DNA of 35,874 nucleotides from Acrocarpospora corrugata (GCF_009687845.1 NZ_BLAD01000103.1:1-35874); one strand, 5' to 3'; positions 23,613 to 33,134 are shown, counted from the first letter of the stretch. Translations and numbers: made by a program. The notes: generated by a model not told the origin, from the letters alone.

Positions 23613-26600
23613 CCGTCAATCTGGACGCCGGCACGTACGAGATCCTTCGTGCCCGGCTGGCTCAGCAGGCCGATGAGCTGGCGGCCGCGGCGGAGGCGCT
23701 CAACCAGCGGCGGCTGGGCGTGTTCGGCAGCTCCGAACTGCGGCTGATCGGGACCGAGCGGATCAGGACCGCGAACAACTGCGTGCCCAGGGACATCGTG
23801 TCGGCCGGGGACACCATGGTGTTCGGCTACAACGTGTTCATCGGGCTGAAGCCGCAGACGGCGGTGGCGGACGTGTTCGCGTTCCACCGGTTCTCCCGGG
23901 ACGGGGACGCGTACCGGTTCGAGGACGCGCCCGGGCTGTTCACCGACCCGCAGTTCGAGCGGGATTTCGGCGAGCTGTACCGGTACTACAAGGAGACGCG
24001 GCTGCTGCAGCTGCGCCGGATCGAGGGGCGGCTGCTGGCGGTCTTCCAGACCGGGCCGCAGGACATCCGGGTGCTGCGCTGGGCGGTCGGCAACGACGGG
24101 ACGCTCACCTATCTGGACAACCGGGGGGAACGCGATCACGTGTTTCCGCCCGCGCACGACTTCGAGTGGGTGGAGACGACTCGGGACGATCATGTGCTGG
24201 GGCGGCATCCGCACATCTCGATCGGGGGTGAGCTGTTCGTCGAGACCGTCGGCGGGGATCTCACGATCAAGATCGAGAACAATACGGAGTCGGGGGAGGG
24301 CGTCTACCGGGAGCCGGTCGCTGAGCCGTTGCAGAGCCTGGCGGACGCGGATGTGTGGCATGCCCGGGTGGGGCCGCTGGTGCTGCTGAAGATCCGTCCT
24401 TACAAGGAGACCGAGTGGCGGTATCTGGTGTTCAACACCAGGACCAAGGAGGTCGTCCGGCTGGACGGGATCGGGCAGGCGTGCCAGCGGCTGCCGGAGG
24501 ATCAGGGGATCATTTTTCCGGGGGGTTATTACCTGACCACCGGGGTTGTGAAGACGTTCGAGACTGATGTGGCGAGTCTGGAGTATGAGCGGGTTATCCG
24601 GGCTGAGGAGGATGTGCTCTACGTCTTTCACGCGCGGGAGGAGGGGCGGTCGCTGCTGCTGCCGTACAACGTGATCCGCAAGGAGGTGGCGACGCCGATC
24701 TCCTGTCACGGGTACTCGTTGTTCGACGACGGCACGCTGGTGGTGTTCAAGGCGGTGTCGGATGAGCCGACGCGGGTTCATCCGATGCAGGTGTGGCAGA
24801 CGCCGTACACGGCTGAGACGGCCGCGCCGACCGGGACCGGGCAGCTGGAGCGGATCGGGAACGGGGAACTGGTCCGGGGGATTTCGGACTGCCTGTCGAT
24901 CACGCGGATGGTGCGCGAGATGTCGCCGGCCGCGGCCGTGTTCGAGGCGTTGATCGCGGCCTGTGAGCGGGCCTTCGACGCCTACCACTGGCTCGGCGAG
25001 CATGACCTGCGGGAACCGCTGACCGCGCTGCGGGGCACCGCCGAGCAGGTGCTCGACGAGTTCGAGAACGTGCAGGAGCTGACCGAGCAGGCCGTGCTCG
25101 CGCTGGACGAGGCGGCGGCGCGGATCAAGGCCATCGAAGGCGACGGGGTGACCCGGCTCGCCGAACTGCGGCGCGCGCAGGGGCATCTGGTGACGTTGCG
25201 GGAGCGGCGGCACCTCGACCTCGCCCGGCTGGACGCCATGGCGGCGAGCCTCGGGCAGGAGCTGGCCGCGACCGCCGGGCGGGTCGTCGAGCACCTGAAG
25301 GGCGACGACGCGTTCACCGGCTTCCACGACGAGGTGAACCGGCTGGCCGCCGACGCGGAGGCGATCACCACCGTGGCCGGCGCGGCGCCGGTCACCGAGC
25401 GGCTGGGCCGGCAGTCCGTCGGCTTGGAGACGCTCGTCGAAGTCGTCGGGACGCTCGACGTCGAGGCGACCGCGCGGACCGCGATCCTGGAGCGGGTCGG
25501 AGCGGTGCTGGCCGGGATCAACCGGGCGCGGGCCACCCTGGACGCGCGCCGCCGCGAACTGCTCGGCAGCGAAGGGCGCGCCGCCTTCGCGGCCGAGTTC
25601 GCGCTCCTCGGACAGGCCGTCGCCGCCGGGCTCGCCGGATCCAGCACCCCCGAACGCTGCGACGAGCAGCTCGGGCGGCTGCTGCTCCAGCTGGAAGGTC
25701 TCGAATCCCGTTTCACCGACTTCGACGACTTCCTCGCCCAGCTGGAACAGAAACGCGAAGACGTCTACGAGGCGTTCTCCGCGCGCAAACAGACCCTCCT
25801 GGACGAGCGGGCGCGCCGGGCCGACCGTCTCGTCGAGTCCGCGGATCGCATTCTGGGCAGCGTACGGCGTCGCTCGGCCGGACTCACCACCCTCGACGAG
25901 GTCAACACCTACTTCGCCACCGACCCGATGGTCGGCAAACTTCGCGCCGTCGCCGCCGAACTCCGCGAACTCGGCGACCGGGTCCGCGCCGAAGAACTCG
26001 ACGGCCGCGTCCGCGCCGCCCGCCAGGAGGCCGGCCGATCCCTCCGCGACCGCCTCGACCTGTTCGACGGCGACGCGGTACGGCTCGGCCGGCACCGCTT
26101 CGCCGTCAACACCCAGCCCGCTGACCTGACTTTGGTGCCCCACGAAGACGGCATGGCCTTCGCGATCACCGGCACCGACTACCGCTCCCCGGTCACCGAC
26201 GCGGCCTTCCAGGCGACCCGCCCGTTCTGGAACCAGCTCCTGGTCTCCGAGACCACCGAGGTCTACCGCGCAGAACACCTCGCCACCGCCGTCCTTGCCA
26301 CTACTGGCTTCCCCACCGCTGGTCTCGCCACCGCTGGTCTCGCCACCGCTGGTCTCGCCTCTGCTGGTTTCGCCTCTGCTGGTTTCGCCTCTGCTGGTCT
26401 CGCCTCTGCTGTTTCCGCCTCTGCTGTTTCTGGCACCGCTGTTTCTGGCACCGTCAACGACCTGTCCGAACGCGACCTGCTCCCGATCGTCCGCCGCGCC
26501 GCGGAAGAACGCTTCGACGAGGGCTACGAGCGCGGCGTCCACGACCACGACGCAGCCGCCATCCTGCGGGTGGTCCTCGACCTGCACACCGGCGCCGGCC

Positions 26601-28756
26601 TCCTCCGCTACCCCGCGCAGGCCCGCGCCGCCGCCCAGTTCTTCTGGGCCTTCGGTACGGACGACGCGACCCGGAACAGATGGACAACCCGGGCCCGCTC
26701 ACTGGCCCGCGCCCGCGCCCTGTTCGGCGGCAGCCCCCCGGCCATCGCGGAACTCCAGCGCGAACTGGCTTCAGCCATCGCCAAATTCACCGCGGAACAC
26801 GGCATCACGGGCTCCGGCGACTCCGGACTTGGTGCTCCCGGGCTGGGCGGCTACGCGTCTGCGACCTCCGGCGTAGGGGTGTCAAATCCTGGGACCTCTG
26901 GATTCACAAATTCCGGCTCTGCGAGCTTGGGCCATGGGATTTCCGTTCCTGCGGGTCTCGGTCATGGGACGTCTGGTCCTGCGGCTCTCGGTCATGGGAC
27001 GTCTGGTCCTGAGACCTTTGGGTTCGTGGGTCGCCGGCATGCGGAGAGAGCGGGCGAATCGGCTCTGGGCGTCGGAGTCGATGCCGCCGATTACCTTTTC
27101 GAGGAGCTCGCGGATGCTTCGGAAGGGTTCGTGACGAGTGCTGGGGTTCGAGCGTTTCTGGATAAGTTTCGGGCTTCGCTTGGGCCGGAGCGGGTTGAGG
27201 CGCTTTCCGAAGAGTTGGCGGCGGTCGAGTTGCGGGAGCGGCATCAGCTCGCGCTGGCCTGGCTGACGTCATATGCGGCGACTGTCGATGTGGGGGATGT
27301 GCTGCAGGAAGCTGTGGCCGTGCTGCTGTGTGAGCTGCCGCGGCAGGAGTCGTCGGCGGTGCTGACCGGGGTGGCCGAAGGGCTGCTGGGGGCGCATCCG
27401 CGGATCGAGGGGCGGCGGCTGGAGATTCGGTTGGACGAGATCCTGGCGCGGACCCGGCGGTTCCGGGATGAGCGGATGCCCGCGTATCGGGCCTACCAGC
27501 GGCAGCGGGGAGAGCTGGTTGCTGCGGAGCGGCGGCGGTTGCGGCTGGATGAGTTCCGGCCGAACGTGATGAACGCCTTTGTGCGTAATCGGCTGCTGGA
27601 TGAGGTGTATCTGCCGCTGATCGGGGACAACCTGGCGAAGCAGCTGGGGGATGGGAACAGTACCGACCAGATGGGCATGTTGCTGCTCATCTCGCCGCCC
27701 GGGTACGGCAAGACGACGTTGATGGAGTATGTCGCCAGTCGGCTCGGGCTGGTGTTTGTGAAAGTCAACGGGCCCGCGCTTGGGCATGCGGTGACTTCGG
27801 TGGATCCCGGTGAGGCGCCCGGCGCGACTGCGCGCCAGGAGATCGAGAAGATCTCGTTTGCCCTGGAATGCGGCAACAACGTGCTGCTGTACCTCGACGA
27901 CATTCAGCACACCGCGCCGGAGCTGCTGCAGAAGTTCATCTCGCTGTGTGACGCCCAGCGCCGGATGGAAGGTGTGTGGAACGGCCGGACCCGGACCTAT
28001 GACCTGCGTGGCAAGCGGTTCGCGGTGTGTATGGCGGGCAACCCGTACACCGAGTCTGGCCAGCGTTTCCGCATCCCTGACATGCTGGCCAACCGGGCCG
28101 ACGTCTGGAACCTCGGTGAGGTCCTGTCCGGCAAGGAGGACCTTTTCGCGCTCAGTTACATCGAGAACGCCCTGACCTCCAACGACATTCTCGCCCCCGG
28201 CGCCGACCGCGGCGACATCGTTCAACTGGTCCGGCTGGCCCGCGGCGAAGGCAACGCCGACCAACTCGACCACCCCTACGGCGCCACCGAACTGGAACAG
28301 ATCCTCGGCGTCCTCCGCAACCTCCTCCGCGTCCAGGAGGTCGTCCTCTCAGTAAACCGCGCCTACATCGCCTCCGCCGCCCAAGCCGACGCCAGCCGCA
28401 CCGAACCCCCGTTCCAACTCCAGGGCTCCTACCGCAACATGAACAAACTCGCCCAGCGCGTCGTCCCCGTCATGAACGCCACCGAACTCAACGCCATGAT
28501 CGACGACCATTACCTGGGCGAAGCCCAGACCCTCACCTCCGGCGCCGAATCCAACCTCCTCAAACTCGCCGAACTCCGCGGCACTCTCACCTCCGCCCAG
28601 GCCGCCCGCTGGTCCGAGGTCAAATCCGGCTACCTCCGCCAGCGCACCCTTGGCGGCCCTGACGACGACCCCATGACCCGCGCCATCGGCGCGATAGGCC
28701 TCCTCGCCGACAACGTCTCCAACATCGAAAAAGCCCTAACCAGAAACGACCCCTGA
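23609..28756 (+). CDS. giant AAA ATPase associated with flotillin (DNA-repair-ATPase annotation class)
   Basis: A 1715-residue protein from GTG 23609. The N-terminal 420 residues form a beta-rich domain with repeated RFED, YRYY and HFH-type motifs, resembling the DUF3686-type N-terminus of proteins labelled DNA repair ATPase. Helical, partly coiled-coil segments follow (about 440-890). Two low-complexity linkers (903-947 and about 1100-1140) separate further helical domains. The AAA core is C-terminal: Walker A ISPPGYGKTT (G1365-T1370), Walker B LLYLDDIQ (D1430, D1431), then a sensor-like AVCMAGNPYTESGQRF. The genetic link to YqiJ and flotillin genes suggests a membrane-attached ATPase; the DNA-repair label rests on annotation convention only. 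Confidence 0.88.
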   Translation: MTVNLDAGTYEILRARLAQQADELAAAAEALNQRRLGVFGSSELRLIGTERIRTANNCVPRDIVSAGDTMVFGYNVFIGLKPQTAVADVFAFHRFSRDGDAYRFEDAPGLFTDPQFERDFGELYRYYKETRLLQLRRIEGRLLAVFQTGPQDIRVLRWAVGNDGTLTYLDNRGERDHVFPPAHDFEWVETTRDDHVLGRHPHISIGGELFVETVGGDLTIKIENNTESGEGVYREPVAEPLQSLADADVWHARVGPLVLLKIRPYKETEWRYLVFNTRTKEVVRLDGIGQACQRLPEDQGIIFPGGYYLTTGVVKTFETDVASLEYERVIRAEEDVLYVFHAREEGRSLLLPYNVIRKEVATPISCHGYSLFDDGTLVVFKAVSDEPTRVHPMQVWQTPYTAETAAPTGTGQLERIGNGELVRGISDCLSITRMVREMSPAAAVFEALIAACERAFDAYHWLGEHDLREPLTALRGTAEQVLDEFENVQELTEQAVLALDEAAARIKAIEGDGVTRLAELRRAQGHLVTLRERRHLDLARLDAMAASLGQELAATAGRVVEHLKGDDAFTGFHDEVNRLAADAEAITTVAGAAPVTERLGRQSVGLETLVEVVGTLDVEATARTAILERVGAVLAGINRARATLDARRRELLGSEGRAAFAAEFALLGQAVAAGLAGSSTPERCDEQLGRLLLQLEGLESRFTDFDDFLAQLEQKREDVYEAFSARKQTLLDERARRADRLVESADRILGSVRRRSAGLTTLDEVNTYFATDPMVGKLRAVAAELRELGDRVRAEELDGRVRAARQEAGRSLRDRLDLFDGDAVRLGRHRFAVNTQPADLTLVPHEDGMAFAITGTDYRSPVTDAAFQATRPFWNQLLVSETTEVYRAEHLATAVLATTGFPTAGLATAGLATAGLASAGFASAGFASAGLASAVSASAVSGTAVSGTVNDLSERDLLPIVRRAAEERFDEGYERGVHDHDAAAILRVVLDLHTGAGLLRYPAQARAAAQFFWAFGTDDATRNRWTTRARSLARARALFGGSPPAIAELQRELASAIAKFTAEHGITGSGDSGLGAPGLGGYASATSGVGVSNPGTSGFTNSGSASLGHGISVPAGLGHGTSGPAALGHGTSGPETFGFVGRRHAERAGESALGVGVDAADYLFEELADASEGFVTSAGVRAFLDKFRASLGPERVEALSEELAAVELRERHQLALAWLTSYAATVDVGDVLQEAVAVLLCELPRQESSAVLTGVAEGLLGAHPRIEGRRLEIRLDEILARTRRFRDERMPAYRAYQRQRGELVAAERRRLRLDEFRPNVMNAFVRNRLLDEVYLPLIGDNLAKQLGDGNSTDQMGMLLLISPPGYGKTTLMEYVASRLGLVFVKVNGPALGHAVTSVDPGEAPGATARQEIEKISFALECGNNVLLYLDDIQHTAPELLQKFISLCDAQRRMEGVWNGRTRTYDLRGKRFAVCMAGNPYTESGQRFRIPDMLANRADVWNLGEVLSGKEDLFALSYIENALTSNDILAPGADRGDIVQLVRLARGEGNADQLDHPYGATELEQILGVLRNLLRVQEVVLSVNRAYIASAAQADASRTEPPFQLQGSYRNMNKLAQRVVPVMNATELNAMIDDHYLGEAQTLTSGAESNLLKLAELRGTLTSAQAARWSEVKSGYLRQRTLGGPDDDPMTRAIGAIGLLADNVSNIEKALTRNDP
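26315..26449 (+). repeat. 15-base tandem repeat in the ATPase gene (nine units)
   Basis: Nine in-frame 15-base units encode TAGLA (three times), SAGFA (twice), SAGLA, SAVSA, SAVSG and TAVSG, residues 903-947. Two looser copies precede it. The coding strand is pyrimidine-rich and less GC-biased at third positions than the rest of the gene, the look of a recently expanded minisatellite encoding a flexible Ala/Gly/Ser linker. Confidence 0.85.
26948..27007 (+). repeat. 30-base tandem repeat in the ATPase gene
   Basis: Two 30-base copies differing at one base encode PAGLGHGTSG and PAALGHGTSG. Partial copies lie on both sides (LGHGISV before, PETFGF after), spanning about 26925-27020. This is the second low-complexity linker of the protein, unrelated in sequence to the 15-base repeat 500 bases upstream. 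Confidence 0.8.
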
Positions 28757-28949
28757 GTATGGTCGGGGCTGATGCGCACTTTCTCGCCATTTCAACCCGT
28801 GCATGCAGTTCTCCCGAACACGGCTTTCCGACGTCCTTCACCGGCGAGTATGCGCCGTCACCGCGCGGCGTGCTGAAAGGCCCTGCCTCCTGCTACTGAT
28901 CCGCCACGATCGGCGTAGGTCACGGGTCCGGCCGCGATAGTCGACAGCC

Positions 28950-29240
28950 TCACCACGCGGCCGAGGAACGCGCCACCCGCTCCGGCGTGCCGCGCAACTC
29001 GTTCTCCAGCTCCTCGATGATTCGCTGGGCCAGCACCCGCAGCCTCGCTCTGCGCGCGGTCAGCTCCTCGGTGAAAGTCCGCGCCACCGGCCCCACCCAG
29101 ACCGCTTTGCCGGTGAACTCCACATGCGGCCGGTCCAAGGCCTCCTCCAACTGCGCCACCTGCACACGCACCTTGGCCAGGACCCGCCGCAATTCCTCGC
29201 TACGAGGGTTGGGGGCCATGTCCTGTGGGTTGGGGGCCAT
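28950..29240 (-). CDS. WXG100-like small helical protein
   Basis: A 96-residue, two-helix protein with a W48-V-G50 turn between helices (SEELRRVLAKVRVQVAQL, then VWVGPVARTFTEELTARR). That hairpin is the hallmark of WXG100/ESX-type proteins and of the many short actinomycete proteins encoded beside large WXG-type partners. ATG 29240 follows GGGGAAA; a second ATG 21 bases on (29219) lies in a duplicated segment encoding MAPNPQD/MAPNPRS. The stop is 193 bases from the converging ATPase gene. It is likely a secretion substrate or chaperone-like partner for the 691-residue protein upstream; no EccC-type ATPase is visible. Confidence 0.65.
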   Translation of the reverse strand: MAPNPQDMAPNPRSEELRRVLAKVRVQVAQLEEALDRPHVEFTGKAVWVGPVARTFTEELTARRARLRVLAQRIIEELENELRGTPERVARSSAAW

Positions 29241-29332
29241 ACTTTTCCCCGCTTTCCTCGGAACGGCTTGCGCGGTCTCCCAGACGATATGAGATGGTGC
29301 GCTCAGGCGGCCAGCTCTTTGGAGGATATCCA

Positions 29333-29800
29333 ATGCCCCGTTCCACCCGAAGCCTTGCGCTGCGGATCGGCGCGACGATCCTGGCGGCCGTTCTGGTCGC
29401 GGTGATCGCCGTGACCGTGATCGGCAACGAGAAGGAACCGACGGTGGCCGAGGCGGGCGAGACGCTCAAGGCGCACGTCCTCAAGCTTTTCGACGAGTTG
29501 AGGGCCCGGAACATCCAGGTCACCGACCCTGGAGGTAAGGACATTTCCTGCGAGGACGGCAAAGCCAAGCGCACCTTCGCCGCCACCGGTCTGGATATCA
29601 GTCCGCAGCGGATGCCCGACATCTTGAACAACATCATGATAGGCGCTATGGGCCGAGTCGCCGACTACCAGGTCGCCAACAGCCAGGGCTCGGCCGTCCG
29701 CATGGTGAACGAGCCCGCAAGAACCGTCATCCTGCTGAATTCCACAAAGAACGGCCAGTATTCCGTACAGGGTGAGACCCAGTGCCTCAGTCGGTCATGA
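29333..29800 (+). CDS. membrane-anchored protein of unknown function, 155 aa
   Basis: A short positive N-terminus, one membrane helix (RIGATILAAVLVAVIAVTVIG) and an extracytoplasmic domain of about 120 residues with two cysteines (DISCEDGK and GETQCLS) that could pair. The start ATG 29333 is six bases after GGAGGA. I recognise no family. It lies between two minus-strand WXG-type genes, divergent from the small one and overlapping the large one tail to tail by 14 bases, so it probably belongs to the same locus. Confidence 0.72.
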   Translation: MPRSTRSLALRIGATILAAVLVAVIAVTVIGNEKEPTVAEAGETLKAHVLKLFDELRARNIQVTDPGGKDISCEDGKAKRTFAATGLDISPQRMPDILNNIMIGAMGRVADYQVANSQGSAVRMVNEPARTVILLNSTKNGQYSVQGETQCLSRS

Positions 29801-31862
29801 GCTCCGGTTTCCCATAAATCTTTCCCCGGCTATAGGCGTTCTCATGGCCACCGATATAGTTATCGGCCTGTTGTACGGCCAGTTCTCCCAGAGAAAGCGG
29901 ATTGCCTTTCCCCAGGCCGTTGTCAACCATCCATTGGTCGAAGGCCTGTATCCCCTCAGTGCCCCGCTGGAAGATTTCGCCGAACGGGCGAAGGTTGCCG
30001 TTTGAGTCGGCGATGATGCCGGCTGGGGGCGTCTGAGGAGCGAACCCCTGCTTCATGAGGAGCAGAGCCATCTCATGGCGGCGTCCCAACTTCACCGTTT
30101 CGGCCGACTCTCGAAGTTCCTCCGCCTTCTCCTTCGAATCCCGGCCGTAGGTGTAGTAAGCGGAAACCCCGGTGGACAACGCGGTCCACGTCACGGGGAT
30201 GGCGGTGAATGGACTGACCAGCCCGAGAGCCGCCAGGGTGGCTCCCGCGACGAAGCTCTCAGCCTTCTCGGCGCCCTCGGCCTGCTCGTCCTCGGGCTGG
30301 AGCACATGTACGGCAGCCGCCAACTCAGTACCCCGGACATTGCCCAGAGCTTTGAACAGACTGTCCAGCGAGGTGGGATCCCCGCTGTTCTTCACGGTGT
30401 TCAACGGCTGGGAAAGCGTCCGCTGGAGAAACTCATCCATGCCCACGCCGAACCGGAGTCGCGCTTCGGCGTTACCGGCGAATGTGGTCATGAAGCGGAA
30501 GGTGTCCTCGGGGCTCAGCCGGAAGGAGCCACGAACCTGCGGGAGTGGCGTCCATTCGAACCAGCCGGGGGCGACCTGCTCGGCGCTGTCCTTGGCCAGG
30601 TCGGCGTCATTGAGATTGGCGCCCAGGGTGATCTCGGTGGCGTAGGAGGCCGCGATCTCCGCCAGGTGAATCCGGGTCGCGTCGTTCAATCGCCACTCAT
30701 CGGCCCCGGTCATCACCGCGTAGGCGAACACGGCCGCCTCCCGGCTGTGCTTGCCGTCCTGCTCGTCGTAGACGCCGCTGGCGGCGGCCAGTAACCGCCC
30801 GAAGGCCTTGGACTGCTCCGGAAGCCCTCTGATCCGGTCGTTGAGCCCCTTCAAGAAGGCGGTCAGGCTGGGTCGGACGTCCCCAGGCGTGGGGGATTCC
30901 CCGAAGGGAGGTGTCTTTAGGGGCGGCAGGGTCGGGCGGGGGCTCAAGCGGATCGCCGGGGTGATCGCCAAGCGGGCCGCGGCCGGATTGTTGGCCAGCG
31001 CGTTCAGCAACCCCGCCGATGGCACCCCGTCCACGAGCATGGGCGCGACGCGCTCGGCCAGCCACACATCCGGGTAGTCGCCCTGGCCGAGCAGAGCCGA
31101 AAGCATCTGTATGCCCTCAGCGTCCCCGCTCTCCACCTCTTCCACGGCTTTCATCACCGCGGCGAACCCGGGCACCTGCGCGCCGCCGCTGACCGCGCTC
31201 GCGAAAGCCAGCCCTGCCACTCGCTCCGCGTCCTGCGACTCCTGCCCGTGCAGTCGCCGCAACGCCGGCACGATCTGGCGCATCCCGTCCCGGCCGAGGG
31301 CGGCGAAGAACGCGGCGGTGAAGACTGGATCGTCCTGATGCGCCTCCAGTTCCTGGAACACCGCGGCCAGCCGGTCGGAGGCGTACGGACCGGTGAAATG
31401 GAACTCCTCGGGATCGATGGCGGCGAAGCGCTCACCCAACGCCTCACCGAGCTGCTGTGCCTGGGCCGGGGGCAGCAGCGCGTCCTCTCGGTAGGGCCGC
31501 AGGCCCGGGCCGAACGCCGCGGTGACCGCCGACACCGCGGCGGCAAGCGCCGTCGCAGGTGTGGCGGCGGCAGACGCGGGGGCGGGAATGTCGGGCACCG
31601 GAGCGGTGATGGCCGCCAGCCGCTGCCGCAGCCGGGGAACCTGCTGCTCGGCCCAGCCGCCGATCTCCCGGATCGGCGCCAGGCCCGCCGCCGGCAGATC
31701 GACCGAAGCCAGCTCCCGGCGGATGTTCTCCACCTGCTCGGCGATGACCTGACCGGCCCGCTCCAACTCGGTGATGAACCCGTCCATCAACACCGGATCG
31801 ATCCCGGCGAACTCGGGCGAGAGCGGCCCGGTCCCCGGTGGTACAGAGGGACTCTCTGTCAT
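29787..31862 (-). CDS. large WXG-type putative secreted protein, 691 aa
   Basis: A 691-residue protein without a Sec signal. The N-terminus forms a helical hairpin with a GGW turn (W70 in EIGGWAEQQVPRLRQRL), as in long WXG-type substrates. A middle of about 400 helical residues follows (RFAAIDPEEFHFTGPYASDR, then FQELEAHQDDPVFTAAFF). A hydrophobic pair of helices lies at about 555-590 (SFVAGATLAALGLVSPF). The C-terminal 100 residues carry no motif that I recognise, though this is where such proteins usually hold an effector. The ATG is one base after GGAGG, an unusually short spacing. Function unknown; the neighbours suggest a type VII-like secretion role. Confidence 0.68.
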   Translation of the reverse strand: MTESPSVPPGTGPLSPEFAGIDPVLMDGFITELERAGQVIAEQVENIRRELASVDLPAAGLAPIREIGGWAEQQVPRLRQRLAAITAPVPDIPAPASAAATPATALAAAVSAVTAAFGPGLRPYREDALLPPAQAQQLGEALGERFAAIDPEEFHFTGPYASDRLAAVFQELEAHQDDPVFTAAFFAALGRDGMRQIVPALRRLHGQESQDAERVAGLAFASAVSGGAQVPGFAAVMKAVEEVESGDAEGIQMLSALLGQGDYPDVWLAERVAPMLVDGVPSAGLLNALANNPAAARLAITPAIRLSPRPTLPPLKTPPFGESPTPGDVRPSLTAFLKGLNDRIRGLPEQSKAFGRLLAAASGVYDEQDGKHSREAAVFAYAVMTGADEWRLNDATRIHLAEIAASYATEITLGANLNDADLAKDSAEQVAPGWFEWTPLPQVRGSFRLSPEDTFRFMTTFAGNAEARLRFGVGMDEFLQRTLSQPLNTVKNSGDPTSLDSLFKALGNVRGTELAAAVHVLQPEDEQAEGAEKAESFVAGATLAALGLVSPFTAIPVTWTALSTGVSAYYTYGRDSKEKAEELRESAETVKLGRRHEMALLLMKQGFAPQTPPAGIIADSNGNLRPFGEIFQRGTEGIQAFDQWMVDNGLGKGNPLSLGELAVQQADNYIGGHENAYSRGKIYGKPELMTD

Positions 31863-32172
31863 GCCTCCATCATCGGCGACACCCGCTCACGAGGTGATGG
31901 TTCAGCACCAGATTGGCCTGAAACACCGACACTCCACCCCTTGGAGCAGGCAGGCGAGGGCCAGAGCGCCCGGACGATTTGAGGATCACATCGCCGCGGC
32001 GCCGCCGTCGGCCGCCTGAGTCGCGCTCTTGGCGCGGGCATGGCGAAAGCAATCGCCGACGGGGTGTGGGTAGCGCCGGTTCCCCGGCTGTCGTGCGGGG
32101 TGGGCGGCGGTTCCACGGGCCGGTCGGGGTTCCTTTCGTCAACGGTGCCGGATAACGCCGACTCGCTTGGGC
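31863..32172. other. 310-base intergenic region upstream of the WXG-type gene
   Basis: No credible gene is seen. The part next to 31862 must hold the promoter of the WXG-type gene, but I find no convincing -35/-10 pair. The part next to 32172 is the 3' end region of the serine hydrolase gene, GC-rich with short alternating C and G runs and no clean terminator hairpin. Confidence 0.45.
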
Positions 32173-33039
32173 TCACAGTGCGGCGCGGTAGACGTCCTTG
32201 GCGAGTTTGGTGATCTTCTTGGTGGAGTCGGACCAGGAGGTGGTCTGGGTGGTCAGGAGGACCATGATGTAGCGGTCGCCGAGGACGCCGGTGGTGTGCA
32301 GGACCGGGTGGGCGAAGTCGACGTCGGCGGCGGAGGCCCGGACCCGGACGCACTTGGAGGGGGGCACCGAGCCGTAGCCGGACCAGCCCTGTTTGACGCC
32401 CCAGGGTTTGGGGACGGCTCGGGGGATGCCGAAGTACTGGTCGAAGCCGTCGCTGCCGCACTGGTCGGCTTTGCGGAGCTGGGTGAGGACGGCGTTGCGG
32501 ACCTTGGGGTCGGCCTTCTCCAGCAGGTAGCGGTAGACCTTGGCGATGTCCAGGGCGCTGATCGCGGTATAGCCCCAGAAGCCAGGTTTGTCGGCGGGCG
32601 GGGGGCTGGTGTCGGTCAGGCCGAGGCGCTTGGACATGCGGAGGATGATCTTGCCTTGGCCGCCGCGCCGCCAGAGGGTGGTGGCGGCGTTGTCGTCGCT
32701 GACCCGGAGCATCGGCTGGAGGAGCGCCAGGTCGGGCTTGTTGACGTCTTCCAGGTGGTCGATGGCGATGAGCAGCTTCACGACCGAGGCGGAGCGGAAA
32801 CGTTTGTGCACGTTCCGGAAGACGGTCACCTTGCGGAGCTGGCGGTCGTAGACCACGTAACCGGCGGTCACTCCCTTGGGCACGATCACCGGCTTCCGCG
32901 CGGTCGGCGAGGGCGACGGCGAGGCCGCGGAGACGAACGACGCCGCCTTCGCGACCGGAACCTCCGCCTCCGACGCGCAGCCGGCGACCGCGGGAGCGGC
33001 GAGAAGAAGGACAACGGAGGTCACCATGGTCGAGCGCAC
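32173..33039 (-). CDS. beta-lactamase-fold serine hydrolase lipoprotein
   Basis: A 288-residue exported lipoprotein: the signal ends in a lipobox VAGC with C21. The mature part has the penicillin-recognising serine fold: S85-V-V-K88 (SxxK), S114-D-D-N (the SDN-like loop, here with D for the usual N) and a KQG motif in GVKQGWSG (KTG equivalent). The Glu166 region of true class A beta-lactamases is not recognisable, so a cell-wall peptidase or esterase role is as likely as lactam hydrolysis. The start is GTG 33039 (ATG 33027 is an in-frame alternative). No ribosome site is seen; TAACTT just upstream could be the -10 of a leaderless message. Confidence 0.82.
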   Translation of the reverse strand: MRSTMVTSVVLLLAAPAVAGCASEAEVPVAKAASFVSAASPSPSPTARKPVIVPKGVTAGYVVYDRQLRKVTVFRNVHKRFRSASVVKLLIAIDHLEDVNKPDLALLQPMLRVSDDNAATTLWRRGGQGKIILRMSKRLGLTDTSPPPADKPGFWGYTAISALDIAKVYRYLLEKADPKVRNAVLTQLRKADQCGSDGFDQYFGIPRAVPKPWGVKQGWSGYGSVPPSKCVRVRASAADVDFAHPVLHTTGVLGDRYIMVLLTTQTTSWSDSTKKITKLAKDVYRAAL

Positions 33040-33134
33040 GCGCCAAAGTTAGCCGACGATCGGAATTCGTCGCGGCGATATGAACCATTTTCGGCTTCCA
33101 GAATCCGACATTCAGTAACAAACAACCCGATAGC

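Noticed and set aside
23498-26587. 1029-codon open frame opposite the ATPase gene
   Set aside because: The ATPase frame is supported by coupling to flotillin and by AAA motifs; the opposite frame has repetitive R/P/G/Q-rich sequence only.
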